Source of the DNA: Bacteroidetes bacterium SW_9_63_38
Lineage (GTDB): Bacteria; Bacteroidota; Rhodothermia; Rhodothermales; Salinibacteraceae
Length of the DNA: 64,000 nucleotides
Direction of reading: 5' to 3'
NCBI GenBank assembly: GCA_003022435.1
Contig: PXUA01000003.1
Coordinates: forward strand, 124,001-188,000
Shown in pieces: positions 35,545 through 43,884 of the stretch. The position numbers were made by a program, and so were the translations under genes. The notes under the pieces were generated by a model. It made no database searches and was not told the origin of the DNA. It saw only the letters and a list, made by a program, of their open reading frames with translations. Every line of letters begins with the position of its first letter. Position 1 is the stretch's first letter.

Positions 35545-35627
35545 AACGGATTGGGTCTTCGTTACAGAAAAATGAAAAGTAGTCGCCTCACACTTTTTTA
35601 CAGGGAGGCGAAGGGTTAGTTGCCTCA

Positions 35628-35803
35628 GAACCTGTTTTGCGAGCGGGTGCGTCGCCGAGGCACAGTGGGCGAAGTTGCAAAATGGGGCCCGAATGATCCT
35701 GGCAAGCGTGCTTGCCTCTAGCGGAGCTACCAGGGAGGAGATCCCAGATCTCCAGCGAAGAAGTACTCCTGGAGTGGCAGCAAACGTCTCGCCAAACAGG
35801 TTC
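35628..35803 (+). mobile_element. MITE-B copy 1 (176 bp, IS5-like ends, TCA duplication)
   Basis: Left end GAACCTGTTTTGCGAG; right end is its inverted complement with one change (GAACCTGTTTGGCGAG when read inward). The element is flanked by TCA on both sides (35625-35627 and 35804-35806), a 3-base TNA duplication as made by IS1031/IS427-group IS5 elements. Inside are TGGCAAGCGTGCTTGCC and GGAGATCCCAGATCTCC, both palindromic. It has no transposase, so it would have to be moved by one elsewhere in the genome. Confidence 0.85.
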
Positions 35804-35847
35804 TCAACCTTTATAACGAAAGATCAGGCCAGATCCGGACACGAGCG

Positions 35848-36129
35848 TCACTTTTGAAGGTGTTCGTCGAGATATTTCCCGGCCTCCTTCTCCAATTGGC
35901 CGCTCATGGGTTGGAGAAACGCGCTGAGATTGATGAGAATTCGGACGGTGTCGGCCCGCACGTCGATCCGGCCCTCGGCGCCCTGGCCCTCGAAGTGCAG
36001 CGTCTTATCGTCGTCCCATTCGTACTGGACACCGAGGTCCCCCTCAAGTTTTTCAGCGACGTTGTTGACGGCGTTGCGTCCCCCGTCGAGACCCATGGAG
36101 TGGGAACGGGTGATTTCAATATCAGCCAT
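35848..36129 (-). CDS. Polyhydroxyalkanoic acid system family protein
   Basis: A 93-residue protein of the PHA_gran_rgn (TIGR02610-like) family: ADIEITRSHSMGLDGGRNAV at the start, NVAEKLEGDLGVQYEWDDD, then the TLHFEGQGAEGRIDV strand and a C-terminal helix (GQLEKEAGKYLDEHL). Members are found beside polyhydroxyalkanoate genes or alone; the biochemical role is unclear. ATG 36129 gives the family start; an ATG at 36156 adds nine residues. It is divergent from the M14 peptidase, and no PHA synthase lies in this window. Confidence 0.78.
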   Translation of the reverse strand: MADIEITRSHSMGLDGGRNAVNNVAEKLEGDLGVQYEWDDDKTLHFEGQGAEGRIDVRADTVRILINLSAFLQPMSGQLEKEAGKYLDEHLQK

Positions 36130-36290
36130 GGAAGTGCTGGTAGAGAGCGTCGTCATTGGGAGAGTGGAGTGAAACGCGCGTAGCGCACCGATGGGGCAGC
36201 ACCGATGTTCCTCGTCTTGTCTTTGCCCCGACGGGGTGCTTGTTTGGGAGCGTCGTTCGCGTCGATTTTCCGTATACAGGGGATTTCTTC

Positions 36291-38813
36291 ATGTCTGTTC
36301 GTCACTGCTGGGTCGTGTGCTGCGTTCTTCTTGTGGCCGGGGTGCCGACGGCCGAGGCGCAGGAGGACGCCCAACTACAGTCGCCCTCAGCGTTTCTCGG
36401 GTACGAGCTCGGTGAGCAGTTCACGCCCCACCACCGCGTCGTCGACTACGTGCGGCATGTGACGGCCCACTCGCCCGCCGCCACGGTGCGGCAGCACGGC
36501 ACCACCCCTGAGGGGCGGCCCCTACTCTTGACGACCCTCACCACGCCGCGCAACCACGAGCGGATCGACACCATTCGCCGCTCGAATCTGAAGCGGGCCG
36601 GGCAGGTCGACGGGACGCCGCAGGCCGACGTGGCCGTGGCCTGGCTCAGCTACAACGTTCACGGCGACGAGCCGGCCCCCACCGAGGCGGCCCTCAAGAC
36701 GCTGCATGCCCTTGCCGACACGAGCACCGCGCGTCCCGACGGCGTTCGGGCGTCTCTAGAGAACACGGTCGTTCTCCTTGATCCGTGCCTCAACCCCGAC
36801 GGTCGTGCTCGCTATACGCAGTGGTTTCGGGAAACAGTGGGCACAGCGGCGAATCCCGATCCACCGGCGCGCGAGCACCATCCGCCCTGGGCGTCGGGCC
36901 GCACCAATCACTACTACTTCGACCTCAACCGCGACTGGGCATGGGGCGTGCAGCCCGAGACGCGGGCGCGGCTCAATGCCTATCACCGCTGGATGCCGAA
37001 CGTGCACGTCGATTACCATGAGATGGGCGTCGAGAACCCGTACTACTTCGCCCCGGGCGCGGAGCCGTACCACGAGAACCTGACCGACTGGCAACGGACG
37101 TTTCAGGAGACGGTCGGGCGGCACAATGCCCGGATCTTTGACCGCAACGGCTGGCTCTATTTCACGAAGGAGGTGTACGACCTCTTGTATCCGGGGTACG
37201 GGGACACGTGGCCGCTTTTCAATGGGGCCGTGGGGATGACCTACGAGCAGGGTGGGGGAGCGCGGGCGGGGCGGGCGGTGACGACGAACGGGGACACGCT
37301 CACGCTGGCCGAGCGGCTGTCCCACCACCACGCAACGGCTCTGTCGACGGTCGAGGTCGTCGCGGCGCATCGCGCGGAGGTGCTTCGGGCGTTTGCGACG
37401 TATCACGAGTCGGCGCAGGAGGACCCGCCCGGGCGGTACCGCACGTACGTGGTGCATCGGCAGGGGGAGGGGGGGCGCGTGGCGGCCCTGGCGCAACTGC
37501 TGGATCGTCAGCATATTCAGTACGAGTATGTGCGTGAGACGGCACGCGTCCGGGGCTACTCCTACCGGGAGGGCACGATGGAGCGCACCCGCATTCAGCG
37601 GGGCGACCTCCTCGTCCACGCCGCGCAGCCGAAGGGGCGGCTTGTGAAGGTGCTCTTCGAGCCGAAAACGACCGTCGTCGATTCGGCAGCGTACGACATC
37701 ACGGCCTGGGGGCTGCCTTACGCGTACGGCGTAAACGCCCATGCCGTCCCGGAGCGGGTTGACGTGACCACGACGACGACCCCGCCGATCTCGGGCTCGA
37801 CAGCCCTGTCGGCGGACCGGCCGTACGCCTACGCGATCACGTGGCGGAGTCGGGCCGACGCTCGTTTCGTCGGGGCGCTGCTACAGGCCGGCGTTCGTCT
37901 CCGGGTGGCGACAAAGGGATTCACTGTGGACGACCAGTCCTACGAGACGGGGACCCTCCTTGCACTGCGAGCCGATAACGAGAGCCCGGCATTTGACGAC
38001 ACGGTGCGGGGGCTCGCTCGACGGCACGAGCAACGGCTCCACGCCCTCGAAACGGGCCTTACGGAGCAGGGCCCTGATCTGGGAGCGAGCAGCGTGCGGA
38101 CTGTCGACCGGCCCCGTGTGGCGCTCTTAGCCGGAGCGCCGATGCGACTGGAGCGGGTGGGAGAGGTGTGGCACTTCTTTGAGCAGACGATCGAGTATCC
38201 GGTGACGCTGCTCCCGCCCGACGACTTCGACGCCTCCATGCTTGACAATGTCGATGTGCTCGTGCTGCCGGACGGCGACTACGACGACTGGCTGGCGGGA
38301 GCGCGTGCGTCTGCAATCACGCGCTGGGTGCGGAACGGGGGGCGACTCATCGCGCTCGGCGACGCGAATGCGGCCCTCGCCGAGCGGCCCTCTTATCATC
38401 TTTCGTCGAGAACCTCGTCGGGAGCCGTACGGGGCGACACGACGGGAACCGGCGCCCGGTCCGGAGACGAGACGCCGTCCGCACCCGGCAGCATTCACCG
38501 CGTGGAGCTCGACTCGTCGCATCCGCTTACGTTTGGTCTCGACGGCCCGTACTTCACGCTCAAGCGGGACACGGAGGCCTACACGTTGTCGAAGGCCGAC
38601 GGCTGGGCGGCGGGGGCACTCATGACGGCGGCGCCGGTGAGTGGGGTCATGGGAACGGAGGCGCAGCAGGCAGTGGAGGGAAGCGTGCTGTTCGGCACCC
38701 AAAAGTTGGGCGACGGGCGCGTGGTCTACCTCGTGGACAATCCGCTTTTTCGCGGCTTCTGGTACAGTGGCCACGTTCTGTTCAGCAACGCCGTGTTTAT
38801 GGGGGGACGTTGA
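36291..38813 (+). CDS. M14 family zinc carboxypeptidase with C-terminal GATase-like region
   Basis: An 840-residue exported peptidase. The signal peptide (WVVCCVLLVAGVPTAEAQ) is followed by an M14 domain: zinc ligands His and Glu in YNVHGDEPAPTEA, substrate Arg/Asn region DPCLNPDGRARY with NRDWAWGVQPETRARL, and the third ligand His in MPNVHVDYHEMGVENPYYF. After about residue 600 comes a Rossmann-like block (VALLAGAPMRLERVGEVWHF, NVDVLVLPDGDYDDWLAGAR), similar to the class I glutamine amidotransferase-like domains attached to many Bacteroidota M14 peptidases. It probably degrades peptides outside the cytoplasm. The stop codon TGA (38811-38813) lies inside a GCGTT-type tract. Confidence 0.9.
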   Translation: MSVRHCWVVCCVLLVAGVPTAEAQEDAQLQSPSAFLGYELGEQFTPHHRVVDYVRHVTAHSPAATVRQHGTTPEGRPLLLTTLTTPRNHERIDTIRRSNLKRAGQVDGTPQADVAVAWLSYNVHGDEPAPTEAALKTLHALADTSTARPDGVRASLENTVVLLDPCLNPDGRARYTQWFRETVGTAANPDPPAREHHPPWASGRTNHYYFDLNRDWAWGVQPETRARLNAYHRWMPNVHVDYHEMGVENPYYFAPGAEPYHENLTDWQRTFQETVGRHNARIFDRNGWLYFTKEVYDLLYPGYGDTWPLFNGAVGMTYEQGGGARAGRAVTTNGDTLTLAERLSHHHATALSTVEVVAAHRAEVLRAFATYHESAQEDPPGRYRTYVVHRQGEGGRVAALAQLLDRQHIQYEYVRETARVRGYSYREGTMERTRIQRGDLLVHAAQPKGRLVKVLFEPKTTVVDSAAYDITAWGLPYAYGVNAHAVPERVDVTTTTTPPISGSTALSADRPYAYAITWRSRADARFVGALLQAGVRLRVATKGFTVDDQSYETGTLLALRADNESPAFDDTVRGLARRHEQRLHALETGLTEQGPDLGASSVRTVDRPRVALLAGAPMRLERVGEVWHFFEQTIEYPVTLLPPDDFDASMLDNVDVLVLPDGDYDDWLAGARASAITRWVRNGGRLIALGDANAALAERPSYHLSSRTSSGAVRGDTTGTGARSGDETPSAPGSIHRVELDSSHPLTFGLDGPYFTLKRDTEAYTLSKADGWAAGALMTAAPVSGVMGTEAQQAVEGSVLFGTQKLGDGRVVYLVDNPLFRGFWYSGHVLFSNAVFMGGR

Positions 38814-38854
38814 GCGTTCTGCGTTGGGCGTTTTGGGTTGTGCGTTGAACGTTG
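38808..38854. repeat. GCGTT-type tract over the M14 stop codon
   Basis: Reads CGTTGAGCGTTCTGCGTTGG and continues with GCGTTTTGGGTTGTGCGTTGAACGTTGG in 9-10-base steps. The TGA of the first unit is the stop codon of the peptidase gene. Confidence 0.75.
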
Positions 38855-38980
38855 GTCCGGTTTGACGTTCTGAATCGGGCGGGGGCTCTTCGGGAAAAGA
38901 GGGCGGGCCGATCAGGAACTGCCGCTGAGGGGCGGCCATTGGTATCATCCTGTCATCGTTTCTTCACAATCTGGTGTGCC

Positions 38981-39604
38981 ATGGCGACGACTACTGCTCC
39001 TTCGCCTTCTTTCCCTTCTCTACCTTCGAACGATCAGGTTCACCGCCGTGAGCGTCGTCTCTCGGTGGACGACTACCTTGCGATGGGACGCGCAGGCATC
39101 CTGGACGAGGACGACCGGGTTGAACTTCTCAATGGCCGTCTAATCAACATGACCCCGATTGGTCCCCCACACAGCCACAGCGTCAACGCCCTTGAACGGC
39201 TCTTGGCCCGTCGGCTGTATGACAAGGATCCGGCACCGGCTCACATCAGCGTCCAAAATCCGATCCAACTCAGTGAGCACAGCGCGCCGGAGCCGGACCT
39301 CGTGCTCTACGATCCCGAGATGCCCCGCGACCGTCATCCGCATCCCGAGGATATTTTTCTCGTCGTGGAGGTGGCCGAAAGTAGCATCGACTACGACCGC
39401 ACCGTGAAGGCGGCTCACTACGCGGCGGCGGGGCTTCCGGAGTGCTGGCTCGTCGATCTGTCCCATGAACGTGTAGACGTATTTCGCCAACCGGAAGACG
39501 ACGGCTACGCCGAGCGGCATCGGCACCGGGCCGGAGACGAACTCCCAATTTCAATGTTGCCGGACATCAAGGCGCTTCCGGTTGATGAAATCGTCGAGGG
39601 GTAA
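38981..39604 (+). CDS. Uma2 family (DUF820) nuclease-fold protein
   Basis: A 207-residue protein of the Uma2/DUF820 family, which has a PD-(D/E)XK restriction-endonuclease fold. Family landmarks are RRLSVDDYLAMGRAGILDED, RVELLNGRLINMTPIGPPHS, EPDLVLYDP (catalytic Asp region), then IFLVVEVAESSIDYDRTVKAAHYAAAG with the Glu of the core and the closing ECWLVDLSHERVDVFRQP. The family is greatly expanded in cyanobacteria and in Salinibacter-like bacteria; its role is unknown, with links to mobile DNA. A GCGTT-type tract (39610-39637) follows the stop. Confidence 0.88.
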   Translation: MATTTAPSPSFPSLPSNDQVHRRERRLSVDDYLAMGRAGILDEDDRVELLNGRLINMTPIGPPHSHSVNALERLLARRLYDKDPAPAHISVQNPIQLSEHSAPEPDLVLYDPEMPRDRHPHPEDIFLVVEVAESSIDYDRTVKAAHYAAAGLPECWLVDLSHERVDVFRQPEDDGYAERHRHRAGDELPISMLPDIKALPVDEIVEG

Positions 39605-39609
39605 GTGTC

Positions 39610-39637
39610 AGGCGTTATGCGTTGAGCGTTATCGGCG
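39610..39637. repeat. GCGTT-type tract after the Uma2 stop
   Basis: Reads GGCGTTATGCGTTGAGCGTT, beginning within six bases of the TAA stop codon. Confidence 0.7.
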
Positions 39638-39677
39638 GGTGGTTGAGGTGGACATTTGAATAAGGCGCAGGCACACA

Positions 39678-40357
39678 ATGGCAACGGCTGAGCGGTTTGA
39701 GGACCTTCGGTGTTGGCAAACGGCGCGCCGCTTGACGAACCTGGTGCATGAGTATTCAGAAGAGGGGGCGTTCGCGGGCGACTTCGGCCTGAAAGATCAG
39801 ATCCAGCGGGCGGGCGTCTCAATTATGAGCAACATCGCAGAAGGGTTTACTGATACGTGAATGGGTTCTTAAAGACGATTCCGACCAGTAGCGGACCACG
39901 GTCCTCCCCGTAGGAGAGAATAAAGTTTACCTACCCGTGCACGGGGATCTCGTGCAAAATGACTCCTGCATTGGAGATCTGAGATCTCCTCCCTGGTAGC
40001 GCCGCTAGAGGCAAGCACGCTTGCCAGGATCACTTGAGCGTCATTCTGCAGCTTCGCCCACTGTGTCTCGGCTGAACATCAATCCACCAAACAGCTTCTA
40101 ACAGTCGTACGACAGGGCGCTTTATCGATTATTTGGGACGGGCGCGTGGATCGGCTACCGAAGTGCAATTCCAGCTTTACATGGCCCTTGATCAGGGCTG
40201 CATCGAGGACGGGCAGTTCGACACCGCGTATGATTGCGCCGACAAAGCGTCCCGGTAGATTTACCGTTTCACGGAATACCTCAAGTCCAATTCAGACGGC
40301 GACAGCATACACGAGCCGGGGGTATCGTATGATGTGCCCGAACCGCACATTCAGTGA
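39678..40357 (+). pseudogene. Four-helix-bundle protein (23S rRNA-IVP family), split by MITE-B
   Basis: The N-terminal half ([18 protein letters not shown] to [14 protein letters not shown]) is a clear match to the four-helix-bundle (TIGR02436) family and ends in a stop at 39858. The missing C-terminal half reappears in a readable frame from about 40100: RFIDYLGRARGSATEVQFQL, YMALDQGCIEDGQFDTAYD and ADKASR, then an in-frame TAG at 40256, then IYRFTEYLKSN. So about 250 bases are inserted in the middle, and there is also a nonsense change. Family members occur as rRNA intervening-sequence ORFs and as free genes. Confidence 0.8.
39849..40098 (-). mobile_element. MITE-B copy 2, inverted, inside the four-helix-bundle gene
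   Basis: Read on the minus strand, it starts GAAGCTGTTTGGTGG, a diverged form of the MITE-B left end, continues with CCGAGACACAGTGGGCGAAG and TGGCAAGCGTGCTTGCC, and includes GGAGATCTGAGATCTCC and the adjoining CTCCTCCCTGGTAGC in common with copy 1. The distal end (39849-39960) is different from copy 1 and resembles 30763-30850 instead. The end at 40098 is well placed; the other end is inferred from where the host gene stops making sense. Confidence 0.65.
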
Positions 40358-40434
40358 GCTCAGCTAAACGCTGTTCAGGTTCAGGCTCCATACGTTCGGG
40401 CGACCTTCTTCCCGCCTTACCGAACGCATTCCAT

Positions 40435-40502
40435 CAACTTCCAACCCTCAACGCAAAACGCCCAACGCAAAACGCTCAACCCTCAACGCCTAACGCAGAA
40501 CG
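40435..40502. repeat. GCGTT-type tract over the uvrA stop codon
   Basis: Read on the minus strand: GTTCTGCGTTAGGCGTTGAG, then GGTTGAGCGTTTTGCGTTGG and GCGTTTTGCGTTGAGGG. The TAG of the first unit (40490-40492) is the uvrA stop codon, exactly as at the M14 gene. Confidence 0.75.
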
Positions 40503-43414
40503 TCTCGCAGAAAGCGGCCCGTGTGACTATCGTCGCAGGCAGCAACCTCTTCCGGCGTCCCAGCCACGACCACCTCGCCGCCGTCGTCCCCGCCTTCCGG
40601 CCCCAGATCGATCACGTGGTCGGCGTACTTAATCACGTCGAGGTTGTGCTCGATGATGAGCACCGAATGCCCGTCCTCCACCAGCTGATCGAAGGCCGTC
40701 AGGAGCTGCTTGATGTCGTCGAAGTGAAGGCCGGTGGTGGGCTCATCGAAGATGTAGAGCGTGCGGTCCGAGGTGCGCCCGTTGAGGTGGCTGGCCAGCT
40801 TGATGCGTTGGGCTTCGCCGCCGCTAAGGGTCGTGGAGGGTTGCCCGAGCGTCAGGTAGCCGAGTCCGATCTTCTGCAGCGTCTCTAGCTTGTTGGTGAT
40901 CGCCCGCTCGCCCTCGAAGAAGTCGGCGGCCTCGTCCACCGTCATGTCGAGGACGTCGGCAATCGTCTTGCCGTTGTAGGTGACGTTGAGGGTCTCCGTC
41001 TTGTAGCGCTGCCCGTTACAGGCCTCGCACTCCAGGTAGAGGTCCGCCAGGAACTGCATTTCCACCTTCACCACGCCTTGGCCCTCGCACTTCTCGCAGC
41101 GCCCGCCGGCGGTGTTGAAGCTGAAGAAGCCCTTGTCGTAGCCGTGCACCTGCGCCTGGCGCGTGTTGGCGAAGAGCTTGCGGATGCCGTCGAACGCGTT
41201 CGTGTAGGTGGCGGGATTGGAGCGCGGCGAGCGCCCGATGGACTGCTGATCGACCATCTCGACGGCGTCCACATTCTCGTGTCCGCGGAGGGCGTCGTGG
41301 GCGCCCACCTTGCCGTCGCCGCTGCCGCCCTTGCGGCGGTGCAGGGCCTCAAAGAGGGTCTGGTTGGTGAGGGTCGACTTGCCGGAGCCGCTGACGCCGG
41401 TGACGCACGTGATCATGCCTAGCGGGACGGTCACGTCGATGCCCTTGAGGTTGTGCTGATGGGCGTTCTCGACCGTGATGGTGTCGTCGGGATCGACTGA
41501 CCGCCGATCCTCGGGGACCTCGATATTTTTGCGTCCGCTCAGGTACTGGCCGGTCAGCGAGTCCTCATCCTCCAGAATCTCGTCGTAGGTCCCCTGGAAG
41601 ACGACCTTCCCGCCGAACGCGCCGGAGCCGGGGCCGAGGTCCACGAGCTGATCGGCCGCCTCCATGGTCACCGGGTCGTGCTCCACCACCAGCACCGTGT
41701 TGCCGAGGGCGCGCAGGCGCTGCAGGATGTCGATGAGGCGCTCGTTGTCGCGGGGATGGAGGCCCACGGTGGGCTCGTCGAGCACATAAAGCGAGCCGAC
41801 GAGCGACGAGCCGAGGGAGGTCGACAGGTTGATGCGCTGGGTCTCGCCGCCGGAGAGGGTCTGCGAGAGGCGGTCGAGCGTCAGGTAGTCGAGGCCCACG
41901 TCCACGAGGTAGCGGCTCCGCTCGCGCAGCTCCTCCATCACCCGCCCGGCGACCTCCTGCTCGTACTCGGTGAGCTCTAAGGACTTGAAGTATTCGTGGG
42001 CTTCCCGCGTGGTCATCGCGCAGATCTCGCCGATGTGTTTCTTCTCCACATTGTCGCCGCCCACCTTCACGCAGAGGGCGTCGTCGCAGAGGCGGTACTC
42101 CTCGCAGTCCGGGCACTCGGAGTAGCCCCGGAAGCGGGCGCGGAAGATGCGGTAGTGGCGCTTGTAGGAGTTCTCCTCCAGGAAGCGAAAGAAGCCCTTG
42201 AGGCCGATGTAGTCGTCCTTGCCCTCCCACACAATTTCTTCCTCCCAGTCCGCCAGCTCGCGGTAGGGACAGTCGATGTTGAGCCCCACGTCGGCGGCCA
42301 CGGCAATCAGGTCCTTGAAGTGCTTCGACCACTTGTCGCCGCGGAACGGGACGAGGGCGCCTTCGCGGATGGAGAGCTCCTTGTTCGGGATGATGAGATC
42401 CTCGTCGAGCCCGGCCACGCGCCCGAAGCCCTGGCACGTCGGGCAGGCGCCCACCGGGCTGTTGAAGCTGAAGAGCTGCGGGGTCGGCTCCTGGAATTCG
42501 ATACCATCACGCTCAAAGCGGGCGCTGAACCGGTGGGTCGGCACCCCGTCCGTGGGCGGCTCGTCGCGGTCCCGGAGGGCAGGAACGACCACACAGCGGT
42601 CGTCGCCCTCGTCGAACGCCTGCTCGACCGACTCCGCAATGCGGGAGCGGGTATCTTCGTCCTCCGCCTTCACCTTGAGACGGTCGATGAGGACGAGCAG
42701 GCGGTCGCGCCCGTAGCTGTTGACACTGCTGGGCTCCTGCTGGGTGAGGTCGAGGGTCTCCGGCGTTTTTCCCTGTTCCGCTTGCTGCTCGGTGGGGAGG
42801 AGCAGGACGCGGTAGAACCCGCGCTCGCGCAGACTTTTCAACTGATCGCGCAGGGCCATGCCGGCCCGCTCGGGGATCGGGGCGCAGAGGTAGAAGCGGC
42901 TGCCGTCGCCCAGCTCGTCTTCGAGGGTGAGCGCCACGTCGTGCGGCGAATCTTTGCTCACCGGTGTGCCGCTGACGGGGGAGTACGTGGTGCCGATGCG
43001 GGCGAAGAGGAGGCGCAGGTGGTCGTAGATTTCCGTCTGCGTAGCGACGGTCGAGCGCGGGTTGTTGCCCGAGGTTTTCTGCTCGATGGCGATGGCGGGG
43101 GCGAGACCTGTAATGAGGTCTGCCTCCGGCTTGTCCATCCGCTCCAGGAACTGGCGCGCGTAGGCGCTCAGGCTCTCCACGTAGCGGCGCTGGCCCTCAG
43201 CGTAAATGGTGTCGAAGCAGAGGCTCGACTTGCCGGAGCCGGACGGGCCGGTAAACACGATGAGCTCATTGCGCGGCAGGTCGAGGTCCACGTCCTTCAG
43301 GTTGTGCTGCCGCGCCCCGCGGATCACGATGTGGTCCTGCGCCGACTCGCGGGCCGTGACCGACGCGTTGGCGATGACGGGGTCCTGCGTAGGAATCGAT
43401 TCGGCGGTGGGCAT
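40490..43414 (-). CDS. uvrA: Excinuclease ABC subunit A
   Basis: A 974-residue damage-recognition ATPase of nucleotide excision repair. It has two ABC modules: the first with GPSGSGKSSLCFDTIYAEGQ and LSGGETQRINLSTSLGSSL plus YVLDEPTVGLHPRDN, the second with GVSGSGKSTLTNQTLFEAL and LSGGEAQRIKLASHL plus YIFDEPTTGLHFDD. Zinc-binding Cys pairs occur at CPTCQGFG, CPDCEEYRLC, CEKCEGQG and CEACNGQR. RSPRSNPATYTNAFDGIRKLF is the UvrA signature. The protein starts with about 25 extra residues before HIVIRGARQHNLKDV. Two dyad sequences upstream (43536-43577) are candidate operators. No uvrB or uvrC lies in the window. Confidence 0.97.
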   Translation of the reverse strand: MPTAESIPTQDPVIANASVTARESAQDHIVIRGARQHNLKDVDLDLPRNELIVFTGPSGSGKSSLCFDTIYAEGQRRYVESLSAYARQFLERMDKPEADLITGLAPAIAIEQKTSGNNPRSTVATQTEIYDHLRLLFARIGTTYSPVSGTPVSKDSPHDVALTLEDELGDGSRFYLCAPIPERAGMALRDQLKSLRERGFYRVLLLPTEQQAEQGKTPETLDLTQQEPSSVNSYGRDRLLVLIDRLKVKAEDEDTRSRIAESVEQAFDEGDDRCVVVPALRDRDEPPTDGVPTHRFSARFERDGIEFQEPTPQLFSFNSPVGACPTCQGFGRVAGLDEDLIIPNKELSIREGALVPFRGDKWSKHFKDLIAVAADVGLNIDCPYRELADWEEEIVWEGKDDYIGLKGFFRFLEENSYKRHYRIFRARFRGYSECPDCEEYRLCDDALCVKVGGDNVEKKHIGEICAMTTREAHEYFKSLELTEYEQEVAGRVMEELRERSRYLVDVGLDYLTLDRLSQTLSGGETQRINLSTSLGSSLVGSLYVLDEPTVGLHPRDNERLIDILQRLRALGNTVLVVEHDPVTMEAADQLVDLGPGSGAFGGKVVFQGTYDEILEDEDSLTGQYLSGRKNIEVPEDRRSVDPDDTITVENAHQHNLKGIDVTVPLGMITCVTGVSGSGKSTLTNQTLFEALHRRKGGSGDGKVGAHDALRGHENVDAVEMVDQQSIGRSPRSNPATYTNAFDGIRKLFANTRQAQVHGYDKGFFSFNTAGGRCEKCEGQGVVKVEMQFLADLYLECEACNGQRYKTETLNVTYNGKTIADVLDMTVDEAADFFEGERAITNKLETLQKIGLGYLTLGQPSTTLSGGEAQRIKLASHLNGRTSDRTLYIFDEPTTGLHFDDIKQLLTAFDQLVEDGHSVLIIEHNLDVIKYADHVIDLGPEGGDDGGEVVVAGTPEEVAACDDSHTGRFLRDVLR

Positions 43415-43535
43415 CGGTGGGCGGTTGGCAGGGCGGTTGACACGAAGGAAGGGCGGCTCTTCTCATCGCCGTGCTCACACCGACGGTTGGGTGTCGGCGT
43501 GTGGGAGTGTGTGGGTCTGGGCGTGTGGCGGACGC

Positions 43536-43555
43536 GAACAATACCGGTACGGTTC
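43536..43555 (-). promoter_or_regulatory. 20-base dyad upstream of uvrA (candidate SOS operator)
   Basis: GAACNNTACCGGTANNGTTC is a perfect inverted repeat apart from the four N positions. It lies 122 bases before the uvrA start codon. uvrA is a classic LexA target and GAAC...GTTC half-sites are used by LexA of Gram-positive bacteria, although there with a four-base spacer. The assignment to LexA is inference; the dyad itself is direct observation. Confidence 0.5.
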
Positions 43556-43558
43556 AAG

Positions 43559-43577
43559 CATACAGAAAACGTGTATG
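43559..43577 (-). promoter_or_regulatory. Second dyad upstream of uvrA
   Basis: CATACA, seven bases, TGTATG: a perfect six-base inverted repeat three bases beyond the first dyad. It could be a second protein site or part of the promoter. Confidence 0.35.
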
Positions 43578-43884
43578 ATGAACGACGGGAATTGATGTCG
43601 TATTACCGGCGGCCCAAGTGAGACGGGACCTGAACTTTACTCTTGGTTTCGGATTTGCAGGTCCTCTTCAATTTTCGGTTTCTCCTCCGACAGGAAGCGG
43701 CGACGGAAATCTAAGATTCCCTGCCGCATTCTGTTTGCGGCGGCCGGCCTCCTGCCTGAAGGGGTAGTTCTCACAGGACCGACATGCTACCCAATTTTCG
43801 AATGTAGGTTATCGTCCAAAGTTTTCTGTGCGAGCCCCGATTGGTTCGCGTTCGGAAGAGTCTTCAGCAAGGAGATTTCGAGGA

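Larger units (their letters stand above)
43415..43884. other. 470-base gap between uvrA and the Fic gene
   Basis: No gene is apparent. It contains a GTGGGAGTGTGTGGG-type tract (43488-43530), two dyads (43536-43555, 43559-43577) that are described separately, and GGAAATCTAAGATTCCC near 43700, a relative of the palindromic motif at 30518. The remaining sequence, to 43884, shows nothing I can name. Confidence 0.5.
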
